A stretch of 64,000 nucleotides of DNA, from NCBI GenBank assembly GCA_947494335.1, contig CANLUT010000002.1, forward strand, positions 710,364 through 774,363, in the 5' to 3' direction. This stretch comes from Oligoflexales bacterium. GTDB taxonomy: Bacteria; Bdellovibrionota_B; Oligoflexia; Oligoflexales; RGVZ01. Positions 24,106 to 32,340 of this stretch are shown piece by piece; the stretch's first letter is position 1, and each line of letters starts with the position of its first letter. The position numbers and the translations under genes are program-made. A model generated the notes under the pieces. That model made no database searches and was not told the origin of the DNA. It was given only the letters and a program-made list of their open reading frames with translations.

Positions 24106-24832
24106 CATTGTTTCGCAGTCTGGTTTACCCCTGATCATCCGTTCCGTTGATGCTCCAGGAGTTGCTCTTAGGGCGAGAGCGTTGGCAACACCAGACGGAG
24201 ACAAATTCTCTGGATTTAAAGTTGGTAACATTAGTGATCGAGGAATGAGTCACCTGATGCAGTTCGGTACTCGTCCATTTATGATTGAATTCATTTTGAA
24301 ATCAGAAAAGGTCCAATTTCAATCCAATTTGGAAATTATCAACCGTCAATTTTGTATTTTTTCGCTACCAAACTTTATCGAGAGTTTGGAACGACGACGA
24401 AATGCCCGCTATCCGGTGGGTGATAGTCTAAAAGCGTTCCTATCATTTAAAAGATTAGAGACAGACCCGCTTGATCTTGCAAGTCAGCCTGCTTTTGACT
24501 CTGCTTGGGCGATGGCGTCGATGGTTCCTGTCTCTGATATCAGCTTAGGCGGCTTAGGCTTGCAGTTTAGATTTCCAGTTCTTAAAAAAATTATTGATTC
24601 CGCAAAGCCTATTGAGTCGACCTCGTTGTGGTTGCCCATGATGGCAAGTAGTGATGTTGACGTTTCGATTCGTTGGAGTCGTCCCGTTTCGGAATCAGTG
24701 CGAGATGAAGACGGAGTGTCGCGCGTAGTCAAGAGCGTGAGACTAGGTATCCAGTTTCTGAATCCTTCGGAGTTGCAGTTACATAATATTCAAATCTTTA
24801 TTCAGCGCTTAAGTCAGGCAGACGCTATTTAA
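24038..24832 (+). CDS. PilZ-domain protein
   Basis: About 264 residues. The N-terminal part (about 10-110) is a YcgR-N-like beta domain, and the C-terminal part is a PilZ domain with the c-di-GMP motifs ERRRNARYP (RxxxR, about 121-129) and SDISLGG (D/NxSxxG, about 170). It should bind cyclic di-GMP and relay it to a motility or envelope target. GTG 24038 is preferred over TTG 24023 because GAGG lies 9 nt upstream. It overlaps the ligase-like gene by 68 bp. The context suggests c-di-GMP control of an envelope process. Confidence 0.8.
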   Translation: MNAPSVQSKIKITSQEKISRLINIVSQSGLPLIIRSVDAPGVALRARALATPDGDKFSGFKVGNISDRGMSHLMQFGTRPFMIEFILKSEKVQFQSNLEIINRQFCIFSLPNFIESLERRRNARYPVGDSLKAFLSFKRLETDPLDLASQPAFDSAWAMASMVPVSDISLGGLGLQFRFPVLKKIIDSAKPIESTSLWLPMMASSDVDVSIRWSRPVSESVRDEDGVSRVVKSVRLGIQFLNPSELQLHNIQIFIQRLSQADAI

Positions 24833-24845
24833 CAAGGGGGACGAT

Positions 24846-25712
24846 ATGAATTGCTTCTATGTCGTTTTGATCATGCTCGTAACAGGTTCGATTTACAGCT
24901 GTTCTGGTGAGTCGCCAAAAGCGTTAGAAGAGCCTGTGGCAAAAAATTCTGAGGCATCAGTTGCTGTCTCCGCTGATGTGCCGATGGAAGCCCAGAAGGC
25001 GAAGGATGCACTAAAGGTCAACGATGAAGTCTTCTTGCAGCAGGCGCGTCTTATGAGTCGTATGAGTGAAATTGAGGATGAATTAAAACGTCAACGTGAA
25101 AAAATCAGACTTCTTGAGCAAGGACTTTTAACCGGTATTGCTCCCGATGGTTTGAAAAAAAGTAGTCACGATAATGGTCAGAAATTGAAAACGGAAAAAT
25201 CAGCTCAACTTGACGATGTGGAAGAGCAGCTCTTGTCTTCACCTGTGATCGATGAGGTGAAGCTAAAGGGGGCCGAGTCACATTCGGCGGACTCTAAAAC
25301 TGGTGACTCTAGTTCGGACGTGAATCGCTCGCTGCTCAATGACAAATTCAGATTGGTACAGGATCTTTACCAAGCTAGTCGGTTTGGCGTCGCGATTTCA
25401 GAGCTTGCTACGATCACCCGCCAATTTGGTGAGAATGCAGGGGAAGGAAAGATACGAGTCTGGCTTGGCAAGTCCTACGCCAGACTGCGCGAGTTTTCTA
25501 CGGCTCGTGTGGAGCTAGAGGCATATTTGAAAGGATGGCCTTCGGGGTCAGACGTAGCAGAAGTTCGTCTTGAACTTGCAAAGGTCTATGTCAGTCTCGG
25601 ACTTAAAGAGAGGGCGAGAGGTGAACTTCGTCAAGTCATGAAAGATTTCCCGGGACAGGAGTCGTCTGATATTGCCTCGGCAGAATTTAGCAAAATGCAG
25701 GGTGGTCTTTGA
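24846..25712 (+). CDS. coiled-coil/TPR lipoprotein (CpoB/YbgF-like)
   Basis: A 288-residue lipoprotein. The lipobox is SIYSC (Cys19). A coiled-coil stretch (about 60-98, MSRMSEIEDELKRQREKIRL) is followed by a low-complexity linker and TPR-like helices (about 165-285). The order coiled coil then TPR is that of CpoB/YbgF, which links peptidoglycan synthesis and outer-membrane constriction; tol-pal genes are not next to it, so this stays a resemblance. The ATG follows AAGGGGGA. It is coupled to the LysM gene by a 1-bp stop/start overlap (TGATG). Confidence 0.7.
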   Translation: MNCFYVVLIMLVTGSIYSCSGESPKALEEPVAKNSEASVAVSADVPMEAQKAKDALKVNDEVFLQQARLMSRMSEIEDELKRQREKIRLLEQGLLTGIAPDGLKKSSHDNGQKLKTEKSAQLDDVEEQLLSSPVIDEVKLKGAESHSADSKTGDSSSDVNRSLLNDKFRLVQDLYQASRFGVAISELATITRQFGENAGEGKIRVWLGKSYARLREFSTARVELEAYLKGWPSGSDVAEVRLELAKVYVSLGLKERARGELRQVMKDFPGQESSDIASAEFSKMQGGL

Positions 25713-27307
25713 TGAGGACTCATAAAATTAGAAGTCTTTGTATCCTGGTGGCAGCTATGTACTGGTGTCAAGTAGCATCAGCTCAAGAAGATGATTTTTC
25801 ACTGGGCGATGAGTCTTTAAATGGAAACTCACCTAGCGCACCGATCAACAATCTTGGAGATTCATCTGATCTGTTTGGTGATGTACCGGTTGAGACGCCG
25901 CCTGAGAATAATAAAACTACGGGGATCCCGGTAAGCGGCGGGCAGTCTGCAGATCCTTCAGGAATAAATCAACCAGCAGTATCGCCACCTCCATCCGGGT
26001 TGGGTCTCCAATCGCCATCGACGCAGCCGAGTTCGGGAAGTAGTGAGTTGTCTCCAGTATCAACTGGACTTACCGATCCTCTTGCAACACCCACAGCAAA
26101 TGAGCAGAATGCGCCACTTCTTGGAGACGGAAGCCTCGCTCCGGTCAAATTGGAGCAGGCGGTGACCCCAAATGATTTTGGTGGTGTTCCTCCGCTTCCC
26201 GGCACTCGCCGTGAGATGGCCCCAGGTGAAGCGCCAGAGTTTTACAGCGTCGAAGAGGGTGACACTATGTTTGACGTTTGTAGTCAATTGATCGACGACG
26301 GCAACTATTGGCCGAAGCTATGGTCTTTGAATCCTGACGTTAGAAACCCGCACTTCATATATCCAGGCGCAAAATTGGCTTTTTATTCTGGTGATCAGGA
26401 GAATCCTCCGTATCTTGAAGTTGTAACCGAAGATGAAGTGATTCCAGTCGAAAAGGGGCCAGTCAAGGAAGTCGAACTCGTCAGTGAGGTCGTTGCCGAG
26501 GTTGGCAAACCAGGGGCAAGCGAAGAGGCTGTAACGGCTCTTGTCTATGACGCACCGGTACCCGTTGTTGGTCCAAGTGAAATTGGATCTGAGAGTGACT
26601 CTCTAGATGGTTTTATTTTTGCAGGGAGAACCTACTCTTCAAAAACCATTCATTACTCGATCCCAGCTTTCTACTTTGAAGAGGAACGCTCGGCACTTGG
26701 AAGAATTGTCAGCGGTGTTTCTGGCGAGAACATGCGTGGTGATACCGATAAAATTGTGGTCGAGCCCGAGGAAAATCTTGGTATCGGAACGTATACCGTA
26801 TTGCGACCACGTGGTCCGGTGTATAGCCGTGCGACAGGGAATAAAATTGGATATCGCTATGATTTTTCGGGAAACGTCAAGATCACCAAGCAAAGCCGAA
26901 GTGGCCTATTTGAGGCTGATGTTTTTGGGGCACGTGGTGGCGTGGCTTACGGTGATATTGTGGTTGAGTTTCTAGCGACAAAGAGATCTCTACCAGAACA
27001 AATGGTTGTTGGTCAGATTAATACTGCAAATTCAAGTGTGATTGGATTTGAAGAAGCTTACAAACAAGTAGGAGCAATGGGGGACTTTGTGTTCCTTGAA
27101 AAGGAAGGTTTGTCCGTTGGTGCCAGTTATGCAATTTATCGTAAGGACAACTCCAGAGACATTCGACACATTCGTAATAAGGATTTATCAGGCGACGGAT
27201 TTGGGGTCGCAGTGGTGAAAGTCCTGGAAATAAATGGACAAGGCGCCTTAGGCTACATTGTGAGTAGTAACTCGGAAACGCGAGTCGGCGACACATTAGC
27301 GCCGTAA
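25712..27307 (+). CDS. LysM-domain exported protein
   Basis: A 531-residue secreted or periplasmic protein. A signal peptide (about 1-25, ending ASA-QE) is followed by a Pro/Ser/Gly-rich disordered segment to about residue 175. A LysM module (about 178-228: EFYSVEEGDTMFDVCSQL ... NPHFIYPGAKLAF) would bind peptidoglycan. The C-terminal 250 residues form a beta-rich region. Proteins of this layout often precede dprA in deltaproteobacterial-type genomes, as here. The start ATG overlaps the stop of the preceding lipoprotein gene. Confidence 0.82.
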   Translation: MRTHKIRSLCILVAAMYWCQVASAQEDDFSLGDESLNGNSPSAPINNLGDSSDLFGDVPVETPPENNKTTGIPVSGGQSADPSGINQPAVSPPPSGLGLQSPSTQPSSGSSELSPVSTGLTDPLATPTANEQNAPLLGDGSLAPVKLEQAVTPNDFGGVPPLPGTRREMAPGEAPEFYSVEEGDTMFDVCSQLIDDGNYWPKLWSLNPDVRNPHFIYPGAKLAFYSGDQENPPYLEVVTEDEVIPVEKGPVKEVELVSEVVAEVGKPGASEEAVTALVYDAPVPVVGPSEIGSESDSLDGFIFAGRTYSSKTIHYSIPAFYFEEERSALGRIVSGVSGENMRGDTDKIVVEPEENLGIGTYTVLRPRGPVYSRATGNKIGYRYDFSGNVKITKQSRSGLFEADVFGARGGVAYGDIVVEFLATKRSLPEQMVVGQINTANSSVIGFEEAYKQVGAMGDFVFLEKEGLSVGASYAIYRKDNSRDIRHIRNKDLSGDGFGVAVVKVLEINGQGALGYIVSSNSETRVGDTLAP

Positions 27308-27375
27308 GAATTTAAATTTCGTGAGTGCTTAATTGTGCGAGTCTTCCTTCGAATAAATTTCGCAGGAGGTCTCCC

Positions 27376-28434
27376 ATGTTTTCTCAGCTTTTAGTTGCCA
27401 TCACACACGTTATAACCCAAGTAACCGGCAAGTGGCTTGAGGTTCCAAAATTTTTAGATTCTGAACTTGAAATTGAACGCATTAAGACGATTGTATGTAA
27501 ATCTCAAGTAGACGGGCTATCCTCTCTGACGGTCGATGATTGGCTATTTTTACTTGAGGGAGAGCTTTCAAAAGAGCGTCCTAGACTTCCCTGGTTAAGA
27601 GGATTTGTCAGTGCTGGACAGCTTGATTTGCGCGCCGTTGCACAGGTCGCGTCCCGCCATTTTTGTGCGGTGCGAGAATATGGTGCCTCGGTCATTTTTA
27701 TTGATTCAGATGGATATCCAGAGCGTCTCCGCCAAATTGCACGTCCCCCACTTATGCTGACTGTTTTAGGTGATTCGCGGATCTTAACCCTCCGTCACAT
27801 TGCTGTCATTGGATCCCGTAAAGCTAGTTACGATTCTCTGCGAATGTCAGTTGACGTCGGTCGATCTCTCGCGTCAATCGACATCGGGGTTGTAAGTGGA
27901 GGAGCTATCGGTTGTGATATCGCCGTACATGAGGGAATGCTGACAAGTGATCAAGCTCAAGTTAGGGCGATTGTCGTGTTGGCTGGAGGTTTATGTAGTT
28001 TTTTTCCACGATGTAACTCCGGTGCCTTTACTAATATATTGGAACGGGGCGGTGCCATCATATCTGAGCGGTTGTGGTATCAAGGTGTACGACCGAAAGA
28101 CTTCCCAGCTAGAAATCGTATCGTCAGTGGAATGAGCGATGCCGTAGCAGTGATGGCCGCAGCAAAACGCTCAGGTTCCTTGATCACAGCCCATGAGGCA
28201 CTTGAGCAGGGGCGTGACGTTTACGTTTACCTCCCCATGGATCATCAGTGGGATGTCCGCTATGATGGATCGATGAATTTAATAGCAGATGGAGCGATTT
28301 GGTTTTCTGAACCCACTGAATTAATTGAACAGTTATATAGTGGTGCTGAATTATTTTGCAGGGATTGGCCACTGATAAGCGATGCTTGCCAAGTTCGACC
28401 GACACTTGGTACCTTTGAAAGAGAGCAACTTTAA
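27376..28434 (+). CDS. dprA: DNA-processing protein DprA
   Basis: A 352-residue DprA/Smf protein, which binds incoming single-stranded DNA during transformation and loads RecA. The Rossmann-like core is clear: AVIGSRKAS, VVSGGAIGCDIAVHEG, VLAGG, ISERL ... PKDFPARNRIVSGMSDAVAVM, RSGSLITAHEALEQGRDVYV. The usual G-ID-AAH is GCDIAVH and the usual PG after VYV is PM, both mild departures. The start is ATG 27376 with AGGAGG upstream; the frame continues to 27325 without support. It is followed by a Smg-like gene, the same order as in enterics (smf-smg). Confidence 0.92.
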   Translation: MFSQLLVAITHVITQVTGKWLEVPKFLDSELEIERIKTIVCKSQVDGLSSLTVDDWLFLLEGELSKERPRLPWLRGFVSAGQLDLRAVAQVASRHFCAVREYGASVIFIDSDGYPERLRQIARPPLMLTVLGDSRILTLRHIAVIGSRKASYDSLRMSVDVGRSLASIDIGVVSGGAIGCDIAVHEGMLTSDQAQVRAIVVLAGGLCSFFPRCNSGAFTNILERGGAIISERLWYQGVRPKDFPARNRIVSGMSDAVAVMAAAKRSGSLITAHEALEQGRDVYVYLPMDHQWDVRYDGSMNLIADGAIWFSEPTELIEQLYSGAELFCRDWPLISDACQVRPTLGTFEREQL

Positions 28435-28464
28435 TTAAATTATTATCAGACGTCAGGGGATGCC

Positions 28465-28959
28465 ATGAACGCTTCGAACGCATTTGAAAAAATTCGCCCC
28501 GTTGTCGAAGCCATGGCAGATTTAATGTGTTGCCACGGGTTCTCACCCGAGGAAGAAGGACTCATTCGTAGTCACCTTTTGGCTCGCGGATTTGAACTAG
28601 ACCTAATTCGTCAGGCCGAAGATTGGTGTGAAAAGTCGCAGTCTTCAGGTTCCGTAGTTGATCTTTTGAGCATGTTTGTTCCTAGTGCCACAGGCACCAG
28701 AGTTTCTAACCCTCTTGAGCGAATAGCAGTTTCTGACCATATGCTCTCAGCGGTAGAACAGTGCCGTGACCGTGGAATTATCTCGGTGGACATGGCCGAA
28801 AGACTGTTGGAAGGTTCTCGAGCATTGGATACCAGAGATTGGGACGATGATGATGTGCTAGCATTTTTTGTCGATGCCTGCGCTCAAAATATATCTCCAG
28901 AGGCTCAAACTAAGCTAGAACGTGCCTTAACCGGCAACTTCAAAGATTACTACTGCTAA
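28465..28959 (+). CDS. Smg/DUF494-like protein
   Basis: A 164-residue helical cytosolic protein. It shares with Smg (DUF494) the pattern of an N-terminal helix pair ending in an LLARGFELDLIRQAEDW segment and a late ERLLEGSRALDTRDWDDDDVLAFF segment that mirrors the ALDxxEFELDDLKW part of Smg. The location directly after dprA repeats the smf-smg order of gammaproteobacteria. The function of Smg is unknown. Identification rests on weak similarity plus position. Confidence 0.6.
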   Translation: MNASNAFEKIRPVVEAMADLMCCHGFSPEEEGLIRSHLLARGFELDLIRQAEDWCEKSQSSGSVVDLLSMFVPSATGTRVSNPLERIAVSDHMLSAVEQCRDRGIISVDMAERLLEGSRALDTRDWDDDDVLAFFVDACAQNISPEAQTKLERALTGNFKDYYC

Positions 28960-29030
28960 ATCTCGCTCGTTAGGCTGCACAATCAAGTCTCCATACTGTC
29001 TGATCAAGTAAATCAGGGAGCGCGTGGGAT

Positions 29031-29942
29031 ATGTTTAAACTGATAAACCAACAAAAGTCCTCGGGAGCCTCTTTCGGGGGTCAGGAGCATGGTCGACTAG
29101 ATGTTTACCTGATGGAGCTTCAATCCTATTTATTGGATGAATCGCTGTCGGAGATTTATCTTCATAGCTGCCCTCAGGGGAGACTGGAAAGCGACGGCGT
29201 TTCTATTGGGGCAATCAATATTTTTTGGCCAGTCGATAAGGTTGCGGATCTGATTGCTGAGCTATCTTGGGAGTGTCGGGTTCGGATTGACCCGTATCGG
29301 CCTTATGGTGGCGGTGTCATTCCCGCTCAGACTTGGCGATGGCATGCTGTTATTGCGCCCATGGCCTCTGATGGGCCGATGGTCATCTTTCGTCGGCAGA
29401 GATTTGAGACACTAAACCTTGATGCATTTCAATTTGATCAGGTGACGCCTTCCGAGCTCAATGACGCGATAAATCGTCAGATATCGTTAGTTATTTTTGG
29501 CGCAACTGGATCTGGCAAAACAAGCTTTTTAACATCAATGCTCAAGTCCTATTTTCCAGAGGTTCGTATCGGAATCGCAGAGTCCGTGGAAGAAATACCT
29601 CTTTTATCAAAATATTGGTTTCGCATTTTGGAGATATCCCCCGACTCGTCAGGTCGAGGAGGGGTGCCAATGTCGAAAGTACTCTCTGAAATGATGAGGT
29701 TATCGCCAAAGCTTTTAGTGGTTGGCGAATTGCGAGGAGACGAGTGCAGGGCTTTTGCTGACATAGCCAGAACCGGTCACGGTGGCGTGATAACAACGCT
29801 TCATGCCGGCAACTTTGATGATGCACGCAATAGGCTTGTAACTCTGGCTGGTATGAATTTGACGTACTTTCCCAAGCTTTGCGGGGTGCATATTCAAAAA
29901 CTACCACAAGGTTTCACGGTGCGTTCACAAATGCTCAATTAG
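29031..29942 (+). CDS. CpaF/VirB11-type secretion ATPase, orphan
   Basis: A 303-residue type II/IV secretion ATPase. Motifs: Walker A GATGSGKTS (about 158-166), Asp-box-like segment AESVEEIP, Walker B LLVVGELRGDE and His-box ARTGHGGVITTLHAG. It is shorter than CpaF/TadA (about 400-480) and has only a compact N-terminal domain. No pilin, secretin or inner-membrane platform gene is nearby, so it may serve a distant Tad/T4 system. RBS GGGAG before the ATG. The 3' end overlaps convergent ruvB by 8 bp. Confidence 0.85.
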   Translation: MFKLINQQKSSGASFGGQEHGRLDVYLMELQSYLLDESLSEIYLHSCPQGRLESDGVSIGAINIFWPVDKVADLIAELSWECRVRIDPYRPYGGGVIPAQTWRWHAVIAPMASDGPMVIFRRQRFETLNLDAFQFDQVTPSELNDAINRQISLVIFGATGSGKTSFLTSMLKSYFPEVRIGIAESVEEIPLLSKYWFRILEISPDSSGRGGVPMSKVLSEMMRLSPKLLVVGELRGDECRAFADIARTGHGGVITTLHAGNFDDARNRLVTLAGMNLTYFPKLCGVHIQKLPQGFTVRSQMLN

Positions 29943-30963
29943 TTGAGCGAAGATAAGCAATAGCGCTATTTGTCAGAACGCGGCCTCTTGGTGTGCGTGC
30001 GATGTAGCCTCGATAAACCAAATATGGCTCATAAACATCCTCCAAGGTGTCCCGATCTTCATTCAAAGTCACTGCAAGCGTGTCAATACCAACGGGTCCG
30101 CCCTCATACTGCTCCTGCATGATTTGAAGAATTCGTCGATCCACCCTGTCCAGGCCCGCGGAGTCAATCCCTTGCCGGGTTAAAGCCAAATCAGCGACTT
30201 TTCTATCAATCTCGACGAGTCCTTCCATGTCTGCAAAATCGGCTACGCGACGCAATAAACGATTTGCAAGTCGGGGAGTCCCGCGACTGCGTGTGGCGAT
30301 CTCATGGGAAGCCTCATCAGAAAGTTGGAAGCCGAGAATTTTCGCTGACCGGAACAGAATTTGTTTAAGGGCGTTTGCGTCATAAAATTCTAAACGCTCC
30401 TGAATCCCAAATCGTCCAAGTAATGGTCTCGATAGCAATGAAAGCCTCGTCGTTGCGCCAACAAGTGTAAATGGCGCGACGTCCATCCGTACGCTGCGTG
30501 CCGAGGCTCCTTGGCCAATGATGATGTCGATAGCAAAGTCTTCCATCGCGCTATATAGAACTTCCTCCACCTTGATGGAGAGTCTATGAATTTCGTCAAT
30601 AAACACGAGGGTACCTGGTTCGATTCCAGTCAGTATTCCAGCGAGGTCTCCAGGTTTATCGATCGCTGGTCCACTCGTGGCGATAAACGGAACACAGAGC
30701 TCATTGGCAATGATATTGGCAAGGGTGGTTTTCCCAAGGCCTGGCGCTCCATGTAAAATCACGTGATCCAAAGGTCGCTCACGTTTACGAGAAGCACCGA
30801 CGTACACTTCGAGATTTTTTTTGACGTCTTCTTGTCCTGGATAATCTTTAAACGAGCCTGGGCGAATGGACGGCTGTTTTTCTTGTAATTGCTGATCTTC
30901 AATCAACTCTTGTGCGATTGAAAGACGTTCTATTTTCACATTTTTTGAGTTGCTGGAATCCAT
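29935..30963 (-). CDS. ruvB: Holliday junction helicase motor RuvB
   Basis: A 342-residue AAA+ motor that drives branch migration with RuvA. Visible: the start of the conserved core RPGSFKDYPGQEDVK (about 37), Walker A GAPGLGKT (about 70-77), Walker B FIDEIH, sensor-1 GATTR, the arginine-finger region LLGRFGIQ, and a C-terminal winged helix ending in GRVLT. The length is typical. It is 10 bp downstream of ruvA in one operon. Confidence 0.97.
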   Translation of the reverse strand: MDSSNSKNVKIERLSIAQELIEDQQLQEKQPSIRPGSFKDYPGQEDVKKNLEVYVGASRKRERPLDHVILHGAPGLGKTTLANIIANELCVPFIATSGPAIDKPGDLAGILTGIEPGTLVFIDEIHRLSIKVEEVLYSAMEDFAIDIIIGQGASARSVRMDVAPFTLVGATTRLSLLSRPLLGRFGIQERLEFYDANALKQILFRSAKILGFQLSDEASHEIATRSRGTPRLANRLLRRVADFADMEGLVEIDRKVADLALTRQGIDSAGLDRVDRRILQIMQEQYEGGPVGIDTLAVTLNEDRDTLEDVYEPYLVYRGYIARTPRGRVLTNSAIAYLRSTN

Positions 30964-30973
30964 TTAACAGTCC

Positions 30974-31660
30974 TTAGGAAATGCTTGCGCGAAGAGATCT
31001 AAGCGCACTTTTCAGTAAGCCCTGGAACTCAGGTTGAGTGTCTGCTTCGGGATTTCGCATTATCTCGTGGATGATTGGATTAATTTCTTTTTCTTTATAT
31101 CCAAGATTCTCAAGAGCACTGCGGACATCCCCAAGTAAAGCATCAAGTTTTTCTCCATCGTCCTCTAGTCCGTCAATCGAAGCCATGGATGCAGCTGACC
31201 TGCTTTTTTGATTTTTATTTGGAGAACTTGCACCGCCCATGGGGTTCACAAAACTTTGTTTTTCCATTTTGGGACGAAGTTCGAGGATTAGTTTCTCAGC
31301 TGTTCTACGCCCTATTCCCGGGACTGACTCCAGAAGGCCTACTTTGTTGTTGAGAACTGTTTGACGAAGTGATCTGGCGTCAAGGGTGGAAAGGATGGCC
31401 AATGCTATTTTCGGCCCAATTCCAGATACAGATCGCAACATGAGAAACGCCTGCTTGTCATCAAAGTTTAAGAACCCGAAAAGGCGCAGGCTATCCTCTC
31501 TGACATATGTATCTATCCAAAGTTGAACCGGTCCTCCTGGTGGGGGCATGTCACAGATTGCGCTCAGAGGCATCTCAACACCGTAGCCAACGCCGTTTAC
31601 GTCGACGATCACAGAATGCGGTAATCTGGAGAGAACTTTACCCGAGAGATACTCAATCAT
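30974..31660 (-). CDS. ruvA: Holliday junction-binding protein RuvA
   Basis: About 228 residues. An N-terminal OB fold (MIEYLSGKVLSRLPHSVIVD), central helix-hairpin-helix pair (SGIGPKIALAIL and PGIGRRTAEKLI) and a C-terminal domain III (EDVRSAL-like, LGYKEKEI) that contacts RuvB are all visible. A Ser/Lys/Asn-rich linker lengthens it beyond the usual about 200. The ATG at 31660 is supported by GGAG 8 nt upstream; the GTG at 31669 would sit on that site. It overlaps the end of the HAMP gene (ATGATTGA). Confidence 0.95.
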   Translation of the reverse strand: MIEYLSGKVLSRLPHSVIVDVNGVGYGVEMPLSAICDMPPPGGPVQLWIDTYVREDSLRLFGFLNFDDKQAFLMLRSVSGIGPKIALAILSTLDARSLRQTVLNNKVGLLESVPGIGRRTAEKLILELRPKMEKQSFVNPMGGASSPNKNQKSRSAASMASIDGLEDDGEKLDALLGDVRSALENLGYKEKEINPIIHEIMRNPEADTQPEFQGLLKSALRSLRASIS

Positions 31661-32219
31661 GATTTTCACTCCTGTCCTTCATCGGTCCAATGCGTTTGGT
31701 GATATCTGATTTAAGCGCAGCAACTTTAGCGCCTAGAGCCTCTTTTTCGGTGGCGTCCATCTCCAGGTTGGCAATGGCAGATGAAATCTGTTCAAGTTTT
31801 GTAAGGTCTTCCTGGCTTACCCGAATTAACTGTTCACTCATTTCATTAAGGTGTCTGCCAATCATTTGTAATTCATCGCTATCCCTTAAGCGGACTTGAG
31901 CACTCCACTGCCCTGCTCCAATTTGTCTTATGGTGCGAATCATTCCATACATTGGTCCAGCGATACGGTGGGTCAAAAATATTCCAAAAATTAGCTGTAC
32001 GATCATATTGATCACGACTGCTAAAATAACTCCGACAACGATTGGCCAGGGCAGAAAGTAAATAGATGTCAGTATTTTGAATTGAAAAAGTGGATAGATA
32101 ATCAATACGGCCATGATCATTGAGGCAATCATGCTGGCGGCAAGACCAGCACCAGCGATGCGGAATTGAAAATCTCGATTGATGAGAATGAGCTTCTTTT
32201 TTACTGGTCGAGTGATCAT
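31653..32219 (-). CDS. HAMP-domain membrane protein upstream of ruvAB
   Basis: About 188 residues from ATG 32219. Two membrane helices (about 15-45 and 55-85) are followed by a HAMP domain (HRIAGPMYGMIRTIRQIGAG ... DSDELQMIG) and a coiled coil (about 125-185). It ends there, with no kinase, cyclase or chemoreceptor output domain. It may be a signal-relay or scaffold subunit. An upstream TTG at 32267 extends the frame, but a strong promoter at 32226-32254 puts the predicted transcript start at the ATG itself. It overlaps ruvA, so it heads the ruvAB operon. Confidence 0.78.
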   Translation of the reverse strand: MITRPVKKKLILINRDFQFRIAGAGLAASMIASMIMAVLIIYPLFQFKILTSIYFLPWPIVVGVILAVVINMIVQLIFGIFLTHRIAGPMYGMIRTIRQIGAGQWSAQVRLRDSDELQMIGRHLNEMSEQLIRVSQEDLTKLEQISSAIANLEMDATEKEALGAKVAALKSDITKRIGPMKDRSENHD

Positions 32220-32225
32220 ATGCAA

Positions 32226-32254
32226 AGTATAGCCATTTGAGCCGATAGTCCCAA
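32226..32254 (-). promoter_or_regulatory. sigma-70 promoter predicting a leaderless mRNA
   Basis: On the minus strand TTGGGA (32254-32249) and TATACT (32231-32226) have a 17-bp spacer. Transcription would begin about 7 nt downstream, at or within a base or two of ATG 32219. No Shine-Dalgarno precedes that ATG. Confidence 0.6.
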
Positions 32255-32280
32255 GCGCAAAGGACAATCAGATTTGATCG

Positions 32281-32312
32281 AAAAAAAAGAGAGTCCCAAC
32301 TATGGGACTCTC
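32281..32312 (-). terminator. Rho-independent terminator of the rimP-metK operon
   Basis: A perfect 10-bp stem GAGAGTCCCA/TGGGACTCTC with a 4-nt loop is followed on the minus strand by eight Ts. It lies 28 bp after the metK stop. Confidence 0.95.
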
Positions 32313-32340
32313 ACTTGTTCTCTAGTAAAGAAGCTTTAAA

